Shown: piece after piece, positions 15,847 to 23,267 of the stretch
Numbering within the stretch: position 1 is the stretch's first letter
Layout: each line of letters starts with the position of its first letter
Source of the DNA: a virus
Strand: one strand, 5' to 3'
DNA length: 24,026 bases
Virus record (IMG/VR): IMGVR_UViG_3300030060_006600
Location: 1 to 24,026 of that record
Position numbers and translations under genes: made by a program
The notes under the pieces: generated by a model
What the model saw: only the letters and a program-made list of their open reading frames with translations
Databases searched by the model: none
Told to the model about the DNA's origin: nothing

Positions 15847-16440
15847 GTGAATGACAAGATAAAGAAAATTAAACTTGATAAGCTTGTTTCAGAAATGAAT
15901 TTCTTGGAAACAGAGCTTAAATACCAAAAGACAATTGCCGAAACTGCTGTTCCAGATTTTAATTTAGAAGTCACAAAAGAACTAGAAAGGAGAGGCGCAC
16001 AACGCCCTCCTGCACAAAAAGCAGCGCCCAATAGAGAACAGAGAAGGGCAGCAAAAAAAGCATCCAAAGGTACAAGTAAAATATTCAAACAAATAGCAAA
16101 GAAAATTCATCCAGATAAATTATCCAATCAGGGTGAATCAGATGAGCAAGATAAGAAAGAAAAATTCTTAGAGGCCACGGAAGCAAAGGATGAAGATAAT
16201 TCTTTAAAACTTTATTCAATCGCTCTGGAGTTAGGCTTGTCAAGTATCGAGCTAGAAAAAGAAGATATAGAGCACTTCGAAGAGCAAATATCTAAAGTAA
16301 AAAAAGACATAGCATCGCTAACAACTTCTTGGGTTTACGTTTGGGGAATACAAGACTCGGAAGAAACGAAACAATCCATCATAAAAAACTTTGTTGATTC
16401 AGTAACAAAGACAGACGACAAACAAGATAATTCGGAGTAA
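15847..16440 (+). CDS. J-domain (DnaJ-like) protein
   Basis: A 197-residue protein read from GTG at 15847; an internal ATG at residue 17 is the alternative and neither has a strong ribosome site. Residues ~76-130 contain KGTSKIFKQIAKKIHPDK, with the invariant HPD tripeptide at 88-90, preceded by a basic helix and followed by a helix with KKEKFLEATEAKDED. This is the helix II-HPD-helix III pattern that stimulates DnaK ATPase. No glycine/phenylalanine or zinc region follows; the rest is charged coiled-coil-like sequence with SWVYVWGI near 170. It lies between uvsX and the 5' nuclease gene, so it may bring host DnaK to replication or recombination complexes. Confidence 0.65.
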   Translation: MNDKIKKIKLDKLVSEMNFLETELKYQKTIAETAVPDFNLEVTKELERRGAQRPPAQKAAPNREQRRAAKKASKGTSKIFKQIAKKIHPDKLSNQGESDEQDKKEKFLEATEAKDEDNSLKLYSIALELGLSSIELEKEDIEHFEEQISKVKKDIASLTTSWVYVWGIQDSEETKQSIIKNFVDSVTKTDDKQDNSE

Positions 16441-16442
16441 AA

Positions 16443-17417
16443 ATGTCTAAAAGATTAATGGTGATAGATGCCCTAAATGCATATTTTAGAGCGTATATCG
16501 TCAACCCCAGCCTTTCAGAAAGTGGCGAACCGATTGGTGGCTACAAGGGCTTTATAAAAATCATACAAAAGCTATGCAGAGAAATGAAGCCAGATGAGGT
16601 TATAATTGCCTGGGATGGCGCAGGCGGCTCACAAAAACGCAAAGCCACTAATAAAAATTATAAAGAGGGTCGAAAACCAATTAGGCTCAATCGAGCAGTC
16701 CGAACTCTCACTGAAGATCAGGAGATGCAAAACAAGGTATGGCAGCAACACAGGCTTATGGAGATGTTAAATGAAATGCCATTTATACAACTTATTAGTG
16801 ATGGCATTGAGGCAGACGATATTATTTCCTATGTGGTTCAAAATAGAAAATACAAAGGCTGGCAAAAGGTAATTATTTCAAGTGATAAGGACTTCTTTCA
16901 GCTTTGTGATAATGAAACTATTCTCTACAGACCAATACAAAAAACATTTGTAAACAAGCCCAGAATAATAGAAGAGTTTGGAATCCATCCTACTAATTTT
17001 GCCATGGCTCGCGCCATCGCTGGCGACAAGTCAGACAATCTTGATGGCGTTCGTGGTGTTGGGCTCAAGACCATTTCGAAAAAGATGCAGTTTTTTGCAA
17101 AAGAAGAGTCTGTAACATTCGAAGATCTTTTTGAATTCTGTGAGAACGACAATACTGGTCTAAAAGCCTTTACATCTATTCTGGAAAGCAGAAAAACAAT
17201 CGAGGATAATTACAAGATTATGCAGTTATACTCCCCTGCTATTTCAATCCAGACAAAAAATAAAATACAATATGCATTAGATAACTTTGAGCCACTGTTT
17301 AACAAAACAGAAGTGCTAACAAGAATGAAAAAAGACGGATTTGGTACTTTGAATATGGATTCTCTTTTTGCTCACTGTAAGAGAATCTCAAGTAAAATAA
17401 ACAAATCAAAAGTTTAG
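16443..17417 (+). CDS. rnh: 5'-3' exonuclease / RNase H (FEN-type, T4 rnh-like)
   Basis: A 324-residue protein with ATG at 16443 behind GGAGTAAAA. The acidic metal-binding residues fall in the expected blocks: MVIDALN (D9), IIAWDGAG (D58), DGIEADDIIS (E123, D125, D126), ISSDKDFFQL (D148, D150) and AIAGDKSDNLDGVRGVGLKT (~190-209), the last being the helix-hairpin-helix segment. Basic residues SQKRKATNKNYKEGRKP (63-79) match the helical arch. It removes RNA primers and flaps from lagging strands, working with gp32-type SSB. It begins two bases after the J-domain gene and ends just before a consensus promoter. Confidence 0.88.
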   Translation: MSKRLMVIDALNAYFRAYIVNPSLSESGEPIGGYKGFIKIIQKLCREMKPDEVIIAWDGAGGSQKRKATNKNYKEGRKPIRLNRAVRTLTEDQEMQNKVWQQHRLMEMLNEMPFIQLISDGIEADDIISYVVQNRKYKGWQKVIISSDKDFFQLCDNETILYRPIQKTFVNKPRIIEEFGIHPTNFAMARAIAGDKSDNLDGVRGVGLKTISKKMQFFAKEESVTFEDLFEFCENDNTGLKAFTSILESRKTIEDNYKIMQLYSPAISIQTKNKIQYALDNFEPLFNKTEVLTRMKKDGFGTLNMDSLFAHCKRISSKINKSKV

Positions 17418-17419
17418 GC

Positions 17420-17448
17420 TTGACAGATTCTTCTTGGCGTGATATATT
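17420..17448 (+). promoter_or_regulatory. Sigma-70-type promoter for the helicase gene
   Basis: TTGACA (17420-17425), a 17-base spacer and TATATT (17443-17448), starting three bases after the previous stop. The bases from the -10 box onward (TATATTAA...AAACATC) resemble those at the bL12-like promoter, but the structured leader is absent. Confidence 0.82.
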
Positions 17449-17466
17449 AAAAACATCGGAGGATTG

Positions 17467-18810
17467 ATGTCTAAAGAAGATTTTAGTCGTTATGGAAAAG
17501 ATTTTCAAGAAAGCCTATGCCATCTAGTTTTAATTGATAGACCATTTGCAGATCAAATATTTGAAGTTTTAGATATCGATTTTTTGGAATTAAAGTATCT
17601 ACAAGTTTTTGTAAAGCTAATCAAGGACTATAGAGAAAAATATCCAGAACACCCTTCAGAAGACCGAATGAAAACCATAGTTCGAACACAGATCTCGGAC
17701 GAACTTGAGTCCGTCCAGACAAGAGTTAGGGATTTTCTAGCTAGAATATACCGCACCGAAATCGAAGGGTCGGATTACATTAAGGCAACAGCGTTAGATT
17801 TTTGCAGAAAGCAAAACTTAAAAAAAGCAATGCTCAAGTCTGTAAAACTTTTAGAAAACCACTCTTTCGATGAGATATCTAGCGTCATCAATGAGGCCAT
17901 TGTTCTTGGTTCTGATTCTAATTTTGGTCATGATTATATTAAAGACTTTGAGCAGAGATTTCTTTTTAAATCTAGAAATCCAGTAGCCACGGGATGGCAA
18001 GAGGTCGATAAAATAACCAAGCAAGGTTTAGGCAAGGGCGAGCTTGGTGTTGTAATAGCCCCTACCGGAGCCGGCAAGAGTATGGCGCTCGTCCACTTAG
18101 GAGCCAAAGCACTGATCGCTGGAAAAAATGTAATATACTATACCTTGGAGTTATCTGACACTGTTGTGGGATCGAGATTTGATAGTTGTATTACTAATGT
18201 TCCGCTTGGAGATTTACCAGATTTTAAAGATGAAATTTATGAAAAGATTGAAGGTCTTGAAGGAAAATTAATCGTTAAAGAATATCCAACAAAGTCTTCA
18301 TCACCTGTGACTTTGAAGAATCATTTAGAAAAAGTTACCAAAAGAGGTTTCAAACCCGACGTTATTATTGTCGATTATGCAGATCTTTTGAGACCAACTT
18401 CTGGATTAAGAGAGAAAAGACACGAATTGGAGACTATTTATGAACAGCTTCGTGGCTTGGCGCAAGAGTTCGAATGTTGTCTTTGGACAGCCAGCCAAAC
18501 TAATCGTTCTGGATTAAACGCCGAAGTTATAACAATGGAATCTATCTCGGAGGCTTTCAATAAATGTTTCGTCGCAGACTTTATTTTTTCTATTTCCAGA
18601 ACAGCAGAGGACAAGCTGAATAACCAAGGGAGAATCTTTATTGCTAAAAATAGAAATGGTCCTGATGGATTAATATTTCCTATTTTTATGAGTACGAACA
18701 ACATTACCATTAAAGTATTGCCAAGTACCGGAGAGACAATCGGAGATGTCGAAAAAGACGCGAAGAAAAGGCAAGAAAAGAAGCTTCTAACATTATATAA
18801 GAAAAAGTAA
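17467..18810 (+). CDS. Replicative DNA helicase, DnaB/gp41-like
   Basis: The ATG at 17467 is chosen over the TTG one codon upstream because CGGAGG lies seven bases before it. The protein has 447 residues. The N-terminal ~155 residues are helical (primase-interaction type domain). The RecA-like domain starts at VATGWQEVDK (~174) with Walker A APTGAGKS (198-205), NVIYYTLELSD (~224-234) and Walker B VIIVDYADLL (~300-309), then TASQTNRSG, where Q is the sensor glutamine. It unwinds the fork as a hexamer and should partner the polymerase and SSB in this window. A separate primase gene is not seen here. The C-terminus is a basic tail (KKRQEKKLLTLYKKK). Confidence 0.88.
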   Translation: MSKEDFSRYGKDFQESLCHLVLIDRPFADQIFEVLDIDFLELKYLQVFVKLIKDYREKYPEHPSEDRMKTIVRTQISDELESVQTRVRDFLARIYRTEIEGSDYIKATALDFCRKQNLKKAMLKSVKLLENHSFDEISSVINEAIVLGSDSNFGHDYIKDFEQRFLFKSRNPVATGWQEVDKITKQGLGKGELGVVIAPTGAGKSMALVHLGAKALIAGKNVIYYTLELSDTVVGSRFDSCITNVPLGDLPDFKDEIYEKIEGLEGKLIVKEYPTKSSSPVTLKNHLEKVTKRGFKPDVIIVDYADLLRPTSGLREKRHELETIYEQLRGLAQEFECCLWTASQTNRSGLNAEVITMESISEAFNKCFVADFIFSISRTAEDKLNNQGRIFIAKNRNGPDGLIFPIFMSTNNITIKVLPSTGETIGDVEKDAKKRQEKKLLTLYKKK

Positions 18811-18832
18811 CAAACAAGGGAAGGGAAAATAT

Positions 18833-21064
18833 ATGTCATTAAACACACTACAAGAGTATACTAGAATTGCAAAATACGCAAAGTATTTGCCAGAAGAAAA
18901 CAGGAGAGAAACTTGGGCTGAACAAGTAGACAGAGTTTTCGATATGCATAGGGAGTATTTCCAAGATTACCCAGAGGTAATGGAACACATCGAGTTTGCA
19001 GAGGCAGCGGTTCTTAAGAAGGATATTCTTGGCTCACAAAGAATATTGCAGTTTGGCGGAACACCGATTTTTAAACACAATGCTAGGGTATACAATTGTG
19101 GCTTCGGTCACATCAATCGACCAAGAGCATTTCAAGAATTGATGTACTTGCTTCTTTGCGGCTGCGGAATCGGATTTTCTGTTCAGAAACATCACGTTTC
19201 TCAGCTTCCTCCAGCAACAAAACGAGGAGAAATCATCGAAAAGACCTATCTAGTACCAGATACTATTGAGGGTTGGGCCGATGCTATTGGTGTTCTTATT
19301 GCAAGCTATATGGGTGGAATCCCAGAATTTGATGAGTATATCGGCGAAAAGGTGGTTTTTGATTACTCAAATATCCGCCCAGCAGGTGCTCCCCTATCTT
19401 CTGGCTCTAAAGCTCCTGGTCCAGATGGTCTACGTCGTTCTATCGATAAAATTGAAGCAATCTTTGAGAAAAGTCTTTCAAAATCCAGAACAGTAAAAAT
19501 GCGACCTCTCGATGTGTATGATATTATAATGCATGCTGCCGACGCTGTTATTTCCGGCGGTGTCCGTCGCTCTGCAACAATTGCCCTCTTTTCACCAGAA
19601 GACGAAGAAATGGCAACAGCTAAGACAGGCAACTGGTTTATCGAAAACCCACAGAGGGGCAGGTCAAATAACAGCGCATTGCTGGTCAGAGATGAGACTT
19701 CCAAGGAAACATTTAATAAATTGATGTCTTGTGTTAAAGAATACGGCGAACCGGGTTTCGTTTGGGCAGAAAGCACAGAGATGGGGTTCAACCCATGTGT
19801 GGAAATTGGATTGTATCCAGTAGACGTTGAGACTGGCAAGTCTGGATGGCAGTTTTGCAACCTAGCAGAGATAAATGGAAAGCGAGCAAATACAGAAGAA
19901 AAGTTCTATCAGGCATGCAAAGCTGCCGCAATTGTTGGTACTCTTCAAGCTGCTTACACAAGTTTTCCTTACGTTGGCGAAACAACAGAGAGAATCACTA
20001 GAAGAGAGGCACTGTTGGGTGTTTCAATTACGGGAATGATGGACAATCCAGATGTTCTTTTTGATCCCCAGATTCAAAGAAACGGCGCAAAGATTGTTAA
20101 AGATATTAATAAAGAGGTTGCAGCCATTATTGGAATCAATCCAGCGGCTAGAACAACTTGCGTTAAGCCAGCTGGCTCAACGAGTTGTATTCTTGGGACT
20201 GCTAGTGGGATTCACCCGCATCATGCAAAAAGATATTTTCGCAGAGTTCAAGCAAATGTCCAAGAAAATCCGGTTCAACATTTCAAGAAAATCAATCCTC
20301 GTGCAGTAGAAACTTCAGTTTGGGATCCTAACGGAGTAACAGAAGTCATTACATTTCTGTGCGAAGTTCCAGTAGGGGCAAAGACAAAGAATCAAATCGA
20401 TGCATCAAAGCTACTAGAAAGCGTCAAGCTAACACAACAGAACTGGGTACGCTATGGGACCAACAAAGAACTTTGCACACAGCCATGGCTAAGTCACAAT
20501 GTTTCAAACACTATTCACGTCAGGCAAGATGAATGGGATCTGATTGAGGACTATATTTATAAAAATAAAAAATACTTTGCTGGTATCTCCTTAATTCCTA
20601 ATTCTGGAGACAAGGACTATCCACAGGCTCCTTTCTGCGCTGTTCCTTACGGCACAGATATTTATCGCGAGTATGGCGACGGTGCCTTTTTTGCGTCTGG
20701 CATCATCGAGCAGGGTTTGGAGGCATTCGATAAAAATCTCTGGGCAGCTTCTGATTGTCTCTTGGGTGTTGGTGAGCCAATCCATCAGGCAAACTGGGCC
20801 AAAAGAGAATGGATTAACGCAGCAATTAAATTTGCAGATAGTCACTTTGACGGTGAAGTTCGCAAGATGACTTACTGCCTCAAAGATATTTATAATCTTA
20901 AACTTTGGGAAAAGTTGAGCAAAGAATATAAAGATGTAGACTGGAAAGAGATGAGTGAACAGGAAGACAATATTGATTTCGGTCAGGAGTCAGCTTGCGC
21001 TGGCGGGGCATGTGAAATGCCAGAAGAATATTTAGAAGCCCTACGGGGCACCAACAACAAATAA
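18833..21064 (+). CDS. Adenosylcobalamin-dependent (class II) ribonucleotide reductase, monomeric type
   Basis: A 743-residue protein with ATG at 18833 behind AAGGGAAGGG. It resembles the monomeric Lactobacillus leichmannii enzyme in size (739) and motifs: active-site C89 in VYNCGFG, SGGVRRSA (241-248), NPCVE (320-324, radical cysteine C322 and E324), WQFCNL (C342, the redox partner), PAGSTS in TCVKPAGSTSCILGTASG and a C-terminal ACAGGACEMP redox pair. It reduces ribonucleotides to deoxyribonucleotides using cobalamin, without oxygen or a second subunit, supplying precursors for phage DNA. It implies a host that makes or imports B12. The spacing between the NPC cysteine and its partner is larger than in the L. 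leichmannii enzyme. Confidence 0.92.
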   Translation: MSLNTLQEYTRIAKYAKYLPEENRRETWAEQVDRVFDMHREYFQDYPEVMEHIEFAEAAVLKKDILGSQRILQFGGTPIFKHNARVYNCGFGHINRPRAFQELMYLLLCGCGIGFSVQKHHVSQLPPATKRGEIIEKTYLVPDTIEGWADAIGVLIASYMGGIPEFDEYIGEKVVFDYSNIRPAGAPLSSGSKAPGPDGLRRSIDKIEAIFEKSLSKSRTVKMRPLDVYDIIMHAADAVISGGVRRSATIALFSPEDEEMATAKTGNWFIENPQRGRSNNSALLVRDETSKETFNKLMSCVKEYGEPGFVWAESTEMGFNPCVEIGLYPVDVETGKSGWQFCNLAEINGKRANTEEKFYQACKAAAIVGTLQAAYTSFPYVGETTERITRREALLGVSITGMMDNPDVLFDPQIQRNGAKIVKDINKEVAAIIGINPAARTTCVKPAGSTSCILGTASGIHPHHAKRYFRRVQANVQENPVQHFKKINPRAVETSVWDPNGVTEVITFLCEVPVGAKTKNQIDASKLLESVKLTQQNWVRYGTNKELCTQPWLSHNVSNTIHVRQDEWDLIEDYIYKNKKYFAGISLIPNSGDKDYPQAPFCAVPYGTDIYREYGDGAFFASGIIEQGLEAFDKNLWAASDCLLGVGEPIHQANWAKREWINAAIKFADSHFDGEVRKMTYCLKDIYNLKLWEKLSKEYKDVDWKEMSEQEDNIDFGQESACAGGACEMPEEYLEALRGTNNK

Positions 21065-21076
21065 ATGGAGATAGAG

Positions 21077-21349
21077 ATGAGTTTTACACCATGTAATAGA
21101 TACTTGCTAGTAGCAAGACGACCAAGCAGAGAAAAAGAGCAGACATTAATAGAACTACCAGAGGGGTCTTTTCATGAAGAAAGTCGTTATGAGAAGGTCA
21201 CAATTGAGAGTATTTCTTCGGAAGTTCGACCACCTTTGGCAGTAGGCAAAGATATCGTTGTTTTGAGTCACATGATCGAAGAGGTGGATTTTGGCGCTGG
21301 TCCGGTCTATTTAGTATTAGAAAACCATGTTCTTGGAATCGTAGGGTAA
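21077..21349 (+). CDS. GroES-like co-chaperonin (gp31-type)
   Basis: The ATG at 21077 is preferred over the in-frame ATG at 21065 because GGAG lies six bases upstream and the product then begins MSFTPCNRYLLV, aligning with the usual GroES start. The 90-residue protein has the GroES layout: an N-terminal strand (NRYLLVARRP), a mobile-loop region (EQTLIELPEGSFHEES, 20-35), VTIESISSEVRPPLAVGKDIVVL (a strand, a loop, then the V-G-x-x-V turn), and a closing VYLVLENHVLGIVG like GroES E-x-D-I-L-A-V. T4 gp31 replaces host GroES to fold the capsid protein; a similar role is inferred. Sequence similarity to GroES is weak and rests on pattern. Confidence 0.62.
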   Translation: MSFTPCNRYLLVARRPSREKEQTLIELPEGSFHEESRYEKVTIESISSEVRPPLAVGKDIVVLSHMIEEVDFGAGPVYLVLENHVLGIVG

Positions 21350-21353
21350 AAAA

Positions 21354-21506
21354 ATGCAAAACAATAAAGAATTTATTAATATTTTAAAAAAGATGATAGG
21401 AGAGGAGCTTTCAAAAAGAAGTCCTCTTCTAGAATCTCCTGTTAAGACCCAGGGAGAAATCCTAGTCGAAAACAGAATTAAGAACATATTAAAAAACAAG
21501 CATTAA
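21354..21506 (+). CDS. Small hypothetical protein, 50 aa
   Basis: ATG at 21354, five bases after the GroES-like stop, with only a weak GTAGGG upstream. The product begins MQNNKEFINILKKMIGEEL and continues with a charged helical pattern ending RIKNILKNKH. It has no hydrophobic segment and no recognised family. It fits tightly between two genes with no overlap, which is the main support. The amphipathic helix suggests a small partner-binding protein, but this is a guess. Confidence 0.45.
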   Translation: MQNNKEFINILKKMIGEELSKRSPLLESPVKTQGEILVENRIKNILKNKH

Positions 21507-21523
21507 AAAAGATTAAGTGGAAC

Positions 21524-22393
21524 TTGACTTTAAATAAGCATATATATCAGTATGACACCATTGTTATTGGAGGTGGTTTAAATGCTAAAGTGTATGCTTA
21601 TTATAATAAGTGCCCTTGTGTTAATGGAAGCGTTGATGCTCCCTTTAGGTTTGATATGTTGGAACAAGGAATGCCCTTATTCTCGACAAAAAACAAACTT
21701 CAGACGTTCGAAGAAATAACGTTCTTGCTGGGTCTGTCTGGGCAGTTACCCATGGGAGACAAAAGGTGCTCGATAAACATCAGGGGAGATACTTTGAAGG
21801 TGATTACTTCTAGTTCTCGCATTGCGATGTTTGAATTTAATAAGTTAATCATCTTTGATGACGCTAATGTGTTTGGTTTGCCTCCAATAAAAGAAAAGAA
21901 AGTTAGAAAATCACGAGTTTTAGACTGGTTTGATGTGCGCTCTGGTATGGAGCACGACTTTGACTTACTTAATACCCAAGACGACTTCATCAAGAAAGTT
22001 TTCTTTTATCCCTCCGACAGATTCGGAAGCCAAAAGTCAGCAAGGGTCAGGAAAGATCTTGTGGCTGTATCATACCTTGAGCAAGATGACGTAAAAGATT
22101 TTGAATATTCTGACACAATGGCCAGGTTTAAAATCCTACAGATGATGAAAGACGCTGGCATTAAGGGTGCTCGTAATGGTCGAGACACAAACAACCCAAA
22201 ACTTTATAGATATTATTCTCCAAAGATCGAGGCTACCCAGAGGCAAATTATTCCAGATGTTACGAAATATTATGAAGAAGATCCTCGGTTTGAATTTCGC
22301 TATGATACTCCAGAGGAGATAATAAAAGAATTCGACAAAGAACCTGACAGCTACGCCTCAAAATTAATAAACTTATTAACCAAAACAAACTAA
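21524..22393 (+). CDS. Conserved-looking phage protein with Rossmann-type N-terminus
   Basis: A 289-residue protein read from TTG at 21524; the next Met is at residue 47, which would remove the N-terminal motif. Residues 10-22 (YDTIVIGGGLNAK) look like a FAD/NAD-binding beta-loop-helix (G-x-G-x-x-A form), recalling UDP-galactopyranose mutase or amine oxidase starts. The rest of an FAD-dependent enzyme is not recognisable. Distinct blocks further on include VLDWFDVRSGMEHDFDLL (~126-143), KVFFYPSDRFGS (~152-163), VAVSYLEQDDVKDFEYSD (~173-190) and AGIKGARNGRDTN (~204-216). I recall similar blocks in uncharacterised phage proteins but no function. It lies after RNR and the chaperonin genes. Confidence 0.5.
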   Translation: MTLNKHIYQYDTIVIGGGLNAKVYAYYNKCPCVNGSVDAPFRFDMLEQGMPLFSTKNKLQTFEEITFLLGLSGQLPMGDKRCSINIRGDTLKVITSSSRIAMFEFNKLIIFDDANVFGLPPIKEKKVRKSRVLDWFDVRSGMEHDFDLLNTQDDFIKKVFFYPSDRFGSQKSARVRKDLVAVSYLEQDDVKDFEYSDTMARFKILQMMKDAGIKGARNGRDTNNPKLYRYYSPKIEATQRQIIPDVTKYYEEDPRFEFRYDTPEEIIKEFDKEPDSYASKLINLLTKTN

Positions 22394-22404
22394 TTATATA
22401 AGTT

Positions 22405-22602
22405 ATGGGACACTTAAAAGACGTTAACGAATCTTACTTAACTCATTGCCGACATGCCTTGGCTTTGAGTTCTCGTCTTTTGGTTGCCTCTGTTGGGCAA
22501 GCACTACACGCTTTTGTTCCAGATGTACATCCACCACTCGGTTCTGATGTGAGATCTCTTATTTCATTTCTGGAATCAAAATTACCGGAGAATAGAAAAT
22601 GA
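22405..22602 (+). CDS. DUF6356-like small protein, 65 aa
   Basis: The ATG at 22405 has no clear ribosome site. The product has MGHLKDVNESYLTHCRHALALS, then a hydrophobic stretch (SRLLVASVGQALHAFVP, ~22-40), then a short C-terminal helix. The order H-L-x-x-V-x-x-S/T-Y-x-x-H-x-x-x-A and a later H-A-x-x-P match, from memory, small membrane-associated proteins grouped as DUF6356. Function is unknown to me. It overlaps the next gene by four bases (ATGA), so it is co-translated with the first MKLLLENWR protein. A membrane role such as holin or superinfection protein is possible but unproved. Confidence 0.6.
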   Translation: MGHLKDVNESYLTHCRHALALSSRLLVASVGQALHAFVPDVHPPLGSDVRSLISFLESKLPENRK

Positions 22603-22640
22603 AACTCCTACTTGAAAATTGGCGAGGATATATTAAGGAA
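22599..22640 (+). repeat. Leader-coding repeat copy 1
   Basis: The first 42 bases of the gene, encoding MKLLLENWRGYIKE. They are nearly identical in DNA to 23226-23267 and 23797-23838, with mismatches mainly at third positions and at the G/E10 codon. Similarity stops abruptly after the IKE codons. Confidence 0.9.
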
Positions 22641-23225
22641 GCTGAAGTTCCGTACAAAAAAATACAAGCAATTATAGATGGAAATCAGTACCTCAAGGGA
22701 AAGATTAATGCTACACCAGATACGATTTATGATATGGGAGACAGATACTTTCTTATGTCAGGTGTATCACATATTGCCGAGAGACATAGAGACAAGTGTT
22801 TTCCCGGTTCATTATTTTTGGTAGATGATGATGTGGTTAAAGAGGCAATATTAAAGATTGTAAAAGAAATGCCGCCCGAAGCTGGCAAAGTGTTGGCAGT
22901 GCCTTCTGGCATCTCTAGGCTGGGAATGGAGCGACTGGTAAAGTCATCTGCTGAAGAAATAGCCGAACTTGAAGATTACAAGATGAAAGACGGAACTATG
23001 ATTAAAATTAAAAAAGAAGGTCAAAATCCGGGACAAGTAACAGATCGCCTTACAGTCATAGCTCCAGTAATTGGCACCGCAGCCGGTAAGCCAGTCTTAT
23101 CTCTTGTGACTGCTTTTCCCGGCTTTATGGGTACTGGCGAAGGCGGCGACGGAGATGTTGAAATTAAAAACAGGGCTGATTTCACAAAGAATGGGTATTA
23201 TTTTTTAATACCAGAAGGTTGTTAG
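22599..23225 (+). CDS. Leader-bearing protein 1 with BECR-nuclease-like body
   Basis: A 208-residue protein with ATG at 22599 overlapping the upstream stop and CCGGAG upstream. The first 14 residues (MKLLLENWRGYIKE) are shared with the next two genes. The body has SGVSHIAERHRDKCFPGSLF (54-73), helical segments with a KEMPP turn (89-93), a two-strand region with KMKDGTMIKIKK (128-139), DRLTVIAPV (149-157) and a final strand LSLVTAFPGF (167-176). The pattern H-I-x-x-R-H, then strands ending in T-x-F/Y-P, recalls phage BECR-fold (barnase/EndoU/colicin D/RelE-like) nucleases, where H58, R62 and H63 would be catalytic candidates. This suggests an RNA-cleaving effector. The leader ends in YIKE, which resembles a prohead-protease site. 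Both points are inference; no signal peptide or membrane segment is present. Confidence 0.5.
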   Translation: MKLLLENWRGYIKEAEVPYKKIQAIIDGNQYLKGKINATPDTIYDMGDRYFLMSGVSHIAERHRDKCFPGSLFLVDDDVVKEAILKIVKEMPPEAGKVLAVPSGISRLGMERLVKSSAEEIAELEDYKMKDGTMIKIKKEGQNPGQVTDRLTVIAPVIGTAAGKPVLSLVTAFPGFMGTGEGGDGDVEIKNRADFTKNGYYFLIPEGC

Positions 23226-23267
23226 ATGAAACTCCTACTTGAAAATTGGCGAGAATATATCAAAGAG
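23226..23267 (+). repeat. Leader-coding repeat copy 2
   Basis: The first 42 bases of the second gene, encoding MKLLLENWREYIKE, close to identical to copies 1 and 3. It runs into a strong GC hairpin at 23266-23290. Confidence 0.9.

Noticed and set aside
19363-19860. Minus-strand ORF of 165 codons
   Set aside because: Shadow of the ribonucleotide reductase, whose conserved motifs occupy the same bases.
21065-21349. ATG at 21065 as the GroES-like start
   Set aside because: The GGAG that would serve as ribosome site lies after this ATG and in good position for the one at 21077.
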